A stretch of DNA of 64,000 nt from positions 19,720 through 83,719 of the forward strand of contig UQTB01000006.1 of the NCBI GenBank assembly GCA_900543915.1, read 5' to 3'. The stretch's first letter is position 1, and every line of letters begins with the position of its first letter. Shown one piece after another: positions 25,357-32,114 of the stretch. The stretch is from an uncultured Eubacteriales bacterium (GTDB lineage Bacteria > Bacillota > Clostridia > Christensenellales > Borkfalkiaceae). A program made the translations under genes and the position numbers. The notes under the pieces were generated by a model. That model made no database searches, had not been told where the DNA came from, and saw only the letters and a program-made list of their open reading frames with translations.

Positions 25357-26445
25357 TTGAAAAAATTGATCGCGCTGATCGCTTCCCTTCTTTTCCTTCT
25401 GCCGGCAGCGGGCGGCTGCGCCCCCGACAAGCCGGAAGAGAGTCCGGGCAACAACCTCCCCTTCGACGAACCGCTGGAACATGCGTTCAACTACTGTCCG
25501 TCCGTCATACAGGAAGAGGACGGCACGCGTTACGTCTATTACTGTGCCAACAAGGTAAGCGGCGTCATTCAGGATCATATTTATTGCAGAAAGGGCACCG
25601 TGAACGCCAAAGGCGGATACAGCTGGTCGGAAAAAACGCTGGTGCTCGCCCCCACGTTCGGCAACTTCGACGCCTTTCACTGCTGCGACCCCACCGTCAT
25701 CGAGGGAGCATTCCGCTATCGCGGCACAGACTACAAGTACCTGATGGCGTACACGGGCAACACCTCCAACATCAACAACAAAGTCGGGTTGGCTTTTTCC
25801 AACGATCTGATGTCCGGCTGGGTCAGCATGGACGAGCCCTTCATCACGTACGACGGCGACAAAACCCATTGGGGCGTCGGTCAGCCGGCACTGCTGTCCG
25901 TAGACTGTCAGGGCACGGTGCTGCTGCTTTACGCAGTCGGCGGCACCGCTACGTACATGAGGGCGGAAACATGGGCCCTGTCCGATATGTCCGAGCCGAA
26001 ACGGCTCGGCGCCGCGCAGATCACGCACAGGGGCCTTACCTCTCTCACCGGCGGAGCGGACTACCTCAACAACGCGGATATCGCCTTCGATCCCGCCACC
26101 CGGCGCTATTACTTCGTGAGCGACTGCCACCCTTACCCGACGGACGGCGATCCGCTCTTCGTGTCCGACTCCTTCCGCGTGACGTATCTCGGCGAAGCGG
26201 GCGGGATCGGCGACCTGTTTGAGAGCGCGCTTTCGCAGGCGGGAAAATCCTGGATGAATCTGGCCACCGTGGGCGAAGCGGAAACGGGTTTCAAGCGCAA
26301 CAGCAACTGCGGCATCGTGAGAGATTCCTTCGGATATCTGCCGAATCCGGACGAAATCGAAATTCTGTATTCGATGAGCGAACTGGGCGGGCAGTACGAA
26401 TGGACTTACCGCATTTACGCCCACACTCTCTCGATTGAAGAGTAA
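25357..26445 (+). CDS. Beta-propeller-like lipoprotein (glycosidase-like), copy 2
   Basis: Paralogue of the preceding gene. Start is TTG at 25357, 4 bp after the previous stop, with GGGAGGA upstream. Lipobox AAGGC (Cys21), 362 residues. Shared blocks: FRYRGTDYKYLMAYTGN, KVGLAFSNDLMSGW, GADYLNNADIAFDPATRRYYF. The blades suggest the same five-bladed fold as in glycoside hydrolase clans J/F; catalytic competence not established. Last gene of the operon. Confidence 0.75.
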   Translation: MKKLIALIASLLFLLPAAGGCAPDKPEESPGNNLPFDEPLEHAFNYCPSVIQEEDGTRYVYYCANKVSGVIQDHIYCRKGTVNAKGGYSWSEKTLVLAPTFGNFDAFHCCDPTVIEGAFRYRGTDYKYLMAYTGNTSNINNKVGLAFSNDLMSGWVSMDEPFITYDGDKTHWGVGQPALLSVDCQGTVLLLYAVGGTATYMRAETWALSDMSEPKRLGAAQITHRGLTSLTGGADYLNNADIAFDPATRRYYFVSDCHPYPTDGDPLFVSDSFRVTYLGEAGGIGDLFESALSQAGKSWMNLATVGEAETGFKRNSNCGIVRDSFGYLPNPDEIEILYSMSELGGQYEWTYRIYAHTLSIEE

Positions 26446-26460
26446 CAGGCACCCCGGCGC

Positions 26461-26710
26461 AATCAAAACCACCGGTAAAACCGGTGGTTTGCACATACCC
26501 TGAAAGGGTAACCCAGCCGCCCCGTTAACGGGTATCGCTTTTACTATAGCTTCTTATTACACTACACATCTGTAAAACAGATTCTTTATTTTATTATCGA
26601 ACTGTATTAACTTTAACTATAAGGTTACTTTTTTATTATCGAAATTTGCTCAAGCAATTTTTTATCTTCCCCCGGTAGAACCGGGGGATTTTTCATGCGA
26701 AAGCGCATTC
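26461..26710. repeat. Dispersed hairpin-ended repeat, copy 1
   Basis: Starts with AACCACCGG-TAAA-CCGGTGGTT, a strong hairpin, followed by CCCTGAAAGGG and CCCGTTAACGGG small palindromes and an AT-rich stretch, and ends with an ACCGGGGG-containing hairpin and TTTTTCATGCGAAAGCGC. About 85 percent of the first 165 bp, and the last 30 bp, recur at 39600-39796. Hairpin ends of this kind resemble IS200/IS605-type elements, but no transposase is present, so a non-autonomous derivative is likely. Confidence 0.75.
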
Positions 26711-26790
26711 AAAACCACCAGTTAAACTGGTGGTTTGCACACCCCCTAAAAGGGTAAGCTGCCGGCTCACCCGTTAAAGGGTACTGAATT
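26711..26790. repeat. Partial third copy of the same hairpin repeat
   Basis: Repeats the start of the element again (AACCACCAG-TTAAA-CTGGTGGTT hairpin, then CCCCTAAAAGGG and ACCCGTTAAAGGGT) directly behind copy 1 and then decays toward the truncated gene at 26.85 kb. Confidence 0.6.
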
Positions 26791-26846
26791 TGGCAACGCA
26801 TCACTATCTCCGGCAGCCGCTATGTCGTGGCTGTCTTTTTTTTGCC

Positions 26847-27005
26847 TTATTTACTCTTTATACCCGTGAACGGGTCTATGTACTCACTTATGCTGATTTG
26901 GTCGCGCGTATAATCTTCTTCCAACTGTTTCTTTATATACTCACTTATTACTCTCTCGTTACGCCTTACCGTAATAAGCCGTAATTCTGAAATAGTTTGC
27001 CATAA
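26847..27005 (-). pseudogene. Frameshifted or truncated small mobile-element gene
   Basis: Just after the PcfJ gene a strong ribosome site (AAGGAGGAAATCATT) leads into ATG at 27005: MANYFRITAYYGKA, then stop at 26961. In another frame translation continues VISEYIKKQLEEDYTRD to 26847. This looks like a gene that has suffered a frameshift or an internal deletion. The opening MANYFRITAY recalls small proteins of Clostridia integrative elements, but I cannot confirm that. Confidence 0.6.
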
Positions 27006-27018
27006 TGATTTCCTCCTT

Positions 27019-28350
27019 TTAAGCGGCAAGTTTTTTGATGGTACGGTTGGCGTAAGGCAGCCAAACTTTGTTGACGTAATGCAAAATTTCTTCGTCCGGC
27101 GTTTTATTGTACGAAGCATAGCATTGCAGTACTTTGTGTGTTCTGAGCGAGTATTCGAGCGTTACGAGCGGTTTTTCCGGTCTGTCCTTTGCGCGGATAA
27201 AGAAGATGAGCGATTGCTCCTGTGCAAACCGCTCGTCGTACTGCATTCGTCCCACGCAGTGGTGCATGAGTTCGCCCTCACGGATCAGGTCGGCGGGCGA
27301 TCTTGCAATGATGCAAATGAACGCGCTCCGCTTGTTGTGCTGCAAGGGAGAATACTTTTCGGCAACTTCGGAAAACTTCTGCATCAGCGCCTGCTTTTTG
27401 CCCGCTTCTTCGAGCGCCTTTTTCTCCGCGTATTGCTGCGTGCGCAGGTCGTGGGAATAGGTAAAGTCTTTCGGAAACAGGTTGCATTTCAAAGTCATAT
27501 CGATACCGAGCATTTTGCAAGCGTTCAGATAATCGAGATACAGCCGGTCGGAAACATTGTTCTTTTCGGTGTAATCAAAATACTTTTTGAGTTCAAAGCC
27601 TTGGAACAGCTCGCGTATGGGCGCCGTGCCTGCGTCCCGTTCAAACTGCTTTTTACGGAAGAGGAAGTGACCGACTTCCTTCAAAGGCAGTCCCGTTTTA
27701 TACGCCTGCGTGACCGTCGTAAAGTTGTAAGAGTTGCCATACGGAAGAGCGAGTTCTTCTCTGCTGCGGGCGATCCATTTGCGGAATGCTTTGTCTTTGG
27801 CGATTTTTTTGAGCAGAGAACGGTTTTCCGCATAAGCGCCCAGACCGAGCTTTAAGAGATATTCCGTCTGCGGGTACTGTTCGTATATCCGAAGGTAGTT
27901 GATAATGTCCCTGCCTTTGTAGAGCTGATAGGCGCTGTACCTGTATTCGGGGAATTTGCCGACTACGTCTCGATTGATGAGCATTGCGTAGGGATCGTAA
28001 TATCTGGTATCCGCGGCATACCATTTGCCGTCCTCGAATTGTTTCTGCTGCGATTGCAGCTCCTCCGCATACCAGCCGACGCGAAAGCCGTGACCGAGAT
28101 AGCTGTATTCCATATCGCGGACAAAGCAGTATTTGGAATGTACGCCGTGAACGGCAACTTGCTTGCAAGCCCAGTGTTTGTTTTTGATATTCGTAACGGC
28201 GACGGTCACTTTTACAAGCTCCTTTTTCCATACGGTCAGATAGGCGTAATAGCGCACCGTGTTTGTCTGCCAAGGCTCGATTTTCAGATCGCGCTTGTAG
28301 ATGGAGTCCATAATGTATTCGGGAATGGGTTTGATGTCTTTTTCTGTCAT
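27019..28350 (-). CDS. PcfJ-like protein of integrative/conjugative elements
   Basis: 443 residues. The C-terminal third has the PcfJ pattern SAFICIIARSPADLIREGEL, MHHCVGRMQYDERFAQEQSL, YASYNKTPDEEILHYVN. PcfJ is encoded beside PcfK on conjugative plasmids such as pCF10 and on Firmicutes ICEs; its biochemical role is unknown. ATG at 28350 has GAGGT 7 bases upstream and sits 5 bp after the PcfK-like stop, so the two genes are one transcript. The gene appears intact, unlike its downstream neighbour. Confidence 0.85.
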   Translation of the reverse strand: MTEKDIKPIPEYIMDSIYKRDLKIEPWQTNTVRYYAYLTVWKKELVKVTVAVTNIKNKHWACKQVAVHGVHSKYCFVRDMEYSYLGHGFRVGWYAEELQSQQKQFEDGKWYAADTRYYDPYAMLINRDVVGKFPEYRYSAYQLYKGRDIINYLRIYEQYPQTEYLLKLGLGAYAENRSLLKKIAKDKAFRKWIARSREELALPYGNSYNFTTVTQAYKTGLPLKEVGHFLFRKKQFERDAGTAPIRELFQGFELKKYFDYTEKNNVSDRLYLDYLNACKMLGIDMTLKCNLFPKDFTYSHDLRTQQYAEKKALEEAGKKQALMQKFSEVAEKYSPLQHNKRSAFICIIARSPADLIREGELMHHCVGRMQYDERFAQEQSLIFFIRAKDRPEKPLVTLEYSLRTHKVLQCYASYNKTPDEEILHYVNKVWLPYANRTIKKLAA

Positions 28351-28355
28351 AGTTT

Positions 28356-29357
28356 TTACCTCAATGTAATTTCATTGCCGAACAGTTCGTCCAGAACGGC
28401 GAGTGCTTTCGTGTGAAAGGCGGAAAGGTCTAAATCGGGTTCGTCTTCCGAAAGATCGGGTTCTTCGATGTCGCCGTCAAATTCGCGCATCTGCGCTTCG
28501 GAGAGTATCTCGCCCGTTTCTTCGTCGATCTGTTCTTGCGGTCGTTTTTCGATAGCGCGAACGTCGTCGGGCGTTTCGCATACCGCCAGCTTGTAGCCTT
28601 TTTCCGTCAGTCGGTTTATGTAGTTATCCGCCGCGTGGTACGGAAAGCCGATCATCGGCACGCGCTCTTTCAGTCCGCAGTCCCGCCCCGTAAGGGTAAG
28701 ATCGAGTTCTTTTGCAAGCCTCACGGCATTGTCGCCGAATACCTCGTAAAAGTCGCCTAAACGGTAGATTACAACGCTGTCGGGATATTTCCTTTGTATA
28801 TCCTGATAATTTCGGTATAAAGGCGAGCCCGCAGGCTTCGGCTCTTGAACTGTTTTCTTTTCTTCCTCGGCGAGTTCCGCGAGGATCTCCTGTATTTCTT
28901 CCTCGGTCGGCTCGTCGTCCTCGCATTCTTCGGAAGGCGTATTCTGCGCAGGCTCGTCCAAAAGGTCGAACATCGACATCTGCGGTTTCGGCTGCGGCTT
29001 GGGCGGTGTCTGTTTTGGCGCAGGAGTTTTCGGAACGGGCTTTTTGTATTCCTTGCCGTCCTCGGTATAGAGCGTGCCTTCGATGCTGTCCTCCTCGAAA
29101 TAATGTACCGCCCAGCCGAATACTACGCTGTCCTCGATGCACGCCGACGATGAACCTTTCTCGGCTTGCTTCCTCGCTTCGTCACAGGCGTACTGCATAA
29201 AGCCGTCCAAAGTCTTTTTGCTCAAAAGCGTTTTGCCGTCTTTTTCAATGCGCACGTCGTTGTTAATTTTCTCGGCGAGGATTTCACTGACGTTTTCTTC
29301 AAGATACTGTTTCACAAGTTCCTGTGAATTCGTTTTCGTTTCAAGATTGAGTTTCAT
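28356..29357 (-). CDS. PcfK/AcrIIA9-like domain fused to MutS domain I
   Basis: 333 residues in three parts. About 10-97: PcfK-like domain (SKKTLDGFMQYACDEARKQ, CIEDSVVFGWAVHYFEEDSI); the Cas9 inhibitor AcrIIA9 belongs to this family. About 108-175: Pro- then Glu-rich linker holding QMSMFDLL (126-133), close to the sliding-clamp-binding motif QL(S/D)LF. About 180-262: MutS N-terminal mismatch-recognition domain, with RLGDFYEVFGDNA keeping the Phe-x-Glu (203-205) that reads mispairs, and VPMIGFPYHAADNYINRL. MutS core, clamp and ATPase domains are absent. A DNA-binding role on the mobile element is inferred. Confidence 0.8.
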   Translation of the reverse strand: MKLNLETKTNSQELVKQYLEENVSEILAEKINNDVRIEKDGKTLLSKKTLDGFMQYACDEARKQAEKGSSSACIEDSVVFGWAVHYFEEDSIEGTLYTEDGKEYKKPVPKTPAPKQTPPKPQPKPQMSMFDLLDEPAQNTPSEECEDDEPTEEEIQEILAELAEEEKKTVQEPKPAGSPLYRNYQDIQRKYPDSVVIYRLGDFYEVFGDNAVRLAKELDLTLTGRDCGLKERVPMIGFPYHAADNYINRLTEKGYKLAVCETPDDVRAIEKRPQEQIDEETGEILSEAQMREFDGDIEEPDLSEDEPDLDLSAFHTKALAVLDELFGNEITLR

Positions 29358-29614
29358 ATATCCTCCGTGTTCGTAATTTCCAAACAGAGCAGGAAGCCCG
29401 TCTTAAAAGCAAGCGCATAGGTTTGTTCGATCAAAAATTCGTAATTGAGCGAAACGACGTCCGTATAGTCGTCCAATGCGTCTGTACCGTTTTTCGTCAG
29501 ATGCTCTTTGAGCTTGTCATATAGTTGCATTTCTTTGTCGAGCTGTTCCTGCGGCAGTTTCAGGTTTATTCCTTCGATCTCGCCTCTGGAAAGTTTTTCG
29601 ATAATAGATTTCAT
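29354..29614 (-). CDS. DUF6809-like small protein
   Basis: 86 residues from ATG at 29614 (MKSIIEKLSRGEIEG), helical, ending LEITNTEDI; the start MKSI-E-L--G-I and the later FKTGFLL-LE fit the DUF6809 family of Clostridia mobile elements. It overlaps the next gene by 4 bp. There is no ribosome site before the ATG, and upstream sequence changes abruptly into an unrelated phage fragment on the other strand, so its original leader was probably lost by recombination. Function unknown. Confidence 0.65.
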   Translation of the reverse strand: MKSIIEKLSRGEIEGINLKLPQEQLDKEMQLYDKLKEHLTKNGTDALDDYTDVVSLNYEFLIEQTYALAFKTGFLLCLEITNTEDI

Positions 29615-29650
29615 GGCTGTACCAAAATACAAATCACGGTTCAAAAATGG

Positions 29651-30061
29651 AGCACGCCGAACACAAAGGCAAAATTGCTACAATTCTTTGACATCCTGGA
29701 AGAGGAATATAGCGGTAGCGACCTAATTGATTTTGAGGTCCTGGAGGAGTTGAGTTCGAGCAGTGAAAGCGCGGGATATGGAATCAATAGTGATACTGCA
29801 TCGTTCACGCTTTATAACAAGGAGCGCAAGTTCGACAAAGGATATTTGCGATCTTTGCTGTTGCTAAATCGTAAGGTTATCCCTTATATCGGGATTGAGC
29901 GGGATGGCGAAATAGATTACACGAAACTTGGCACATTCTATTCCGACGAATGGACCGTGCCGCAAACGGATATCACGGTCAAATTGAAATGCGTGGATAA
30001 ACTCATGAGTTTGCAGTTGGTAACTTATATCGGATTTCCGTTTACGGCAGGGACGAATTTA
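29651..30061 (+). pseudogene. Phage tail/minor structural protein fragment
   Basis: Open frame resembling the N-terminal part of Clostridia phage tail proteins: SAGYGINSDTASFTLYNKER, then KFDKGYLRSLLLLNRKV, IGIERDGEIDYTKLGTFYSD. It has no start codon or ribosome site of its own and runs without a stop into a CadD-like fragment at about 30062. A decayed piece caught between two recombination junctions. Confidence 0.65.
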
Positions 30062-30292
30062 TATGCTATTGGAGTATACATACCACTGTTGGTCGATTTT
30101 TCAAAAACGCAAATTTTACTTTTTCTTTCCGTATTTGCCGTTATGACTATCCTATGGTGTTTTGTAAGCGCGTGTCTTATCGGAATTCCTTCGATCAAAA
30201 ACAAATTACAGCGTTATAAAAATATTCTTGTTCCCGTCATTTTTGTATCCCTCGGAATTTACATACTACTGAAAAACCATTGCGCCGTATAA
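30062..30292 (+). pseudogene. C-terminal fragment of a CadD-family cadmium transporter
   Basis: 76 codons in frame with the phage fragment: AIGVYIPLLVDFSKTQILLF, VFAVMTILWCF, and KNILVPVIFVSLGIYILL, matching the last helices of CadD-like membrane proteins. The first part of that protein is missing, so it cannot function. The fusion point lies near the shared Tyr-Ala-Ile-Gly at 30062-30073. Confidence 0.6.
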
Positions 30293-30649
30293 AGTTTCGG
30301 CTGCAGTCATAGCGGAATGGCGGGCAAACGCACGCAGGGAGACGACGGCAACGCCGCCCCTGCGCAGCCGATTGCCGCAGAAGATGGGGTTTTATATTCG
30401 CATGATGTCCACATACTGGATAAAAGCACAGACAGGCTTATTGCTTTATCCCTGCATCCGAAAATGATATAAACAGGAATTGGCTCAAAACAGAGAATTT
30501 TTAAAAACGTAAAAAACTCCCGAAAAGAAGTTCGTCCGCGTTGCGCCGAAGTATCGCAGAACGTTTCGGGGAAAGGAGAAACCGACGAAAAACTGACAGG
30601 AGACGGCATATCGCCGTCTCCTGTTTACATGCGTCGTGTTTCGACGCGT
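30293..30649. other. Non-coding stretch of the island with a hairpin
   Basis: No supported gene. Contains a perfect 12-bp stem at 30596-30624 (ACAGGAGACGGC arms, 5-base loop) immediately before the first tRNA-derived direct repeat. A T-run does not follow, so it may be a recombination-site feature rather than a terminator. Confidence 0.5.
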
Positions 30650-30670
30650 TGGCGGAGGCTGAGGGATTCG
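30650..30670. repeat. Direct repeat of the tRNA-Ser 3' end (att-like)
   Basis: Twenty-one bases (TGGCGGAGGC continuing through GATTCG) identical to 30831-30851, which is the 3' end of tRNA-Ser including its CCA. This is the usual trace of integration by a tyrosine recombinase at a tRNA gene. Confidence 0.8.
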
Positions 30671-30770
30671 TAAGGAGCTCTGCGACGGAATAGCGCAGCC
30701 TTGCGGAGCGTCACGCGTTCTGTTCCCGAACGCCGAAGCAACACACGGCAAGGCGTTTTTGACGAGAGAG

Positions 30771-30806
30771 AAAAAAGGAAAGCAAACAGCTTTCCTTTTT
30801 TCTTTC
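30771..30806 (-). terminator. Terminator of tRNA-Ser
   Basis: Minus strand: GGAAAGC / GCTTTCC stem with 5-base loop followed by six T, 30 bp after the tRNA 3' end. Confidence 0.8.
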
Positions 30807-30830
30807 TCGGCCTTGAGCAAATGCCGTGTA

Positions 30831-30919
30831 TGGCGGAGGCTGAGGGATTCGAACCCCCGTGGGCTTTCACCCAAACGGTTTTCAAGACCGCCTCGTTATG
30901 ACCGCTTCGATAAGCCTCC
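30831..30919 (-). tRNA. tRNA-Ser (anticodon TGA)
   Basis: 89 nt with encoded CCA. Acceptor GGAGGCT pairs with AGCCTCC; anticodon loop CTTGAAA gives TGA; long variable arm (GTGGGC-type stem) as in serine tRNAs; T-arm GGGGTTCGAATCCC. It is the attachment site at the edge of the accessory island. Confidence 0.95.
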
Positions 30920-30980
30920 GGCCAATATATTGTAACCGATTTATGCGCGGAAAGCAAGCGTTTCACTTCAAATTTTTCCG

Positions 30981-31859
30981 CTATACGTCCTCTTTCAGAT
31001 GATCCTGAAAGCCCTCGCCGTAAATCTCTTTCGCCCCCGAGACGATCATAAAGGCGCGCGGGTCGGCTTCGCGGACGATATCCTTCAGCTTCGGATAGAG
31101 ATGTTTCTTGATCGCGATCATCACGATCTTTTTTTCCGCATTCGTATAGACGCCGGTTCCGTGAAGATACGTCGCGCCGATATCCAGCGTCTGCAACGCA
31201 CGTGCGGCGATCTCTTCAAAGTGCTCGCTGACGATATAGACGAGCTTCGCCTCATTCCCGCCGTAAATGACAAAGTCCATGACCACGCCGTTGACTAAAA
31301 TCGCCACCGCCGCATACATCGCGAGCTCGATATCGCAAAAGACGATGCCGGAGATGATCGCGATTGTCAGATCGACGATCAGAAACAAGGCGCCCGTCTT
31401 GATATGCCGGTAGCGGGACCGCAGAATTTTGACGATGATATCCGTTCCCCCCGTCGTACAGCCCATCCGGAAGACGATGCCCAGCCCCAGCGCAGAGACC
31501 GCCCCGCCGAAGAGCGCGGAAAGGAGCAGATCGTCCGTAACCGGAATCAGCGGGCCGAACAGCCAGGCCGCTCCGTCGATGGACGCAGAGAAGACGATCG
31601 TGGCATAGACGGTCGAAAATAAAAATTCTCTTCCGAACTTCCACAATCCGAGCGCCAAAAGCGGAATATTGAGGCAGAATACGAGCGTTCCCGTGGGAAC
31701 GGGGATAAAATTGCCCAAAATGATCGCTATGCCGGATACGCCGCCCGGCGCGAGGTTATGCGGCTCCAAAAATACGGACAGCCCCGCTCCCCCGATGACG
31801 CCGCCCAGCGTGATCATCAGAACCCTTGCGATTTTTTTCCACGTAACTATTTTTTTCAT
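30981..31859 (-). CDS. YitT-family membrane protein (DUF161/DUF2179)
   Basis: 292 residues: five or six hydrophobic segments with the repeated YitT motifs PGGVSGIAIILGNF near 38 and GCTTGGTDIIVKILR near 133, then a C-terminal cytosolic DUF2179 domain (about 215-285; ATYLHGTGVYTNAEKKIVM). Typical size. ATG at 31859 is followed by a Lys-rich N-terminus. Physiological role of the family is not settled. Monocistronic. Confidence 0.92.
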   Translation of the reverse strand: MKKIVTWKKIARVLMITLGGVIGGAGLSVFLEPHNLAPGGVSGIAIILGNFIPVPTGTLVFCLNIPLLALGLWKFGREFLFSTVYATIVFSASIDGAAWLFGPLIPVTDDLLLSALFGGAVSALGLGIVFRMGCTTGGTDIIVKILRSRYRHIKTGALFLIVDLTIAIISGIVFCDIELAMYAAVAILVNGVVMDFVIYGGNEAKLVYIVSEHFEEIAARALQTLDIGATYLHGTGVYTNAEKKIVMIAIKKHLYPKLKDIVREADPRAFMIVSGAKEIYGEGFQDHLKEDV

Positions 31860-31870
31860 ATTACCCCATC

Positions 31871-31899
31871 ATTTTACCACGAACGGCGGAAAAAGTAAA
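31871..31899 (-). promoter_or_regulatory. Promoter of the yitT-like gene
   Basis: Minus strand TTTACT (31894-31899), 17 bp, TAAAAT (31871-31876), just 11 bp before the ATG at 31859, so the leader would be very short. Confidence 0.65.
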
Positions 31900-32067
31900 C
31901 ACTTTTGCCCCTTTCTCCCGAGCGCGTTTTGCCGCGCGGAACCGCCCGCCGTTTAAGGTGCATTTTCAGCAGGCACAAGAGACAGGAGAGACCTCTCTTA
32001 TCGGCCGTCCGTTCTGATTTTCGCCCTCTTTTCCCTCCGCTATACCGGCCGCATCTTTTTCGGGCGA

Positions 32068-32094
32068 AAAAAACGCGCCTTTCAGGGCGCGTTT
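32068..32094 (-). terminator. Terminator of the ABC exporter operon
   Basis: Minus strand AAACGCGCC / GGCGCGTTT stem with a 6-base loop running into seven T, 20 bp after the exporter stop codon. Confidence 0.85.
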
Positions 32095-32114
32095 TAAGTT
32101 TTAAAACCTTTCGG

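Noticed and set aside
26461..26800. Possible CRISPR array from several short hairpins
   Set aside because: Hairpins differ in sequence and spacing, there are no uniform repeats with unique spacers, and no cas genes are near.
30570..30590. Shared GGAGAAACCGACG at 30.57 kb and 51.82 kb
   Set aside because: A 13-base match is expected many times by chance in 64 kb, and the flanks do not align.
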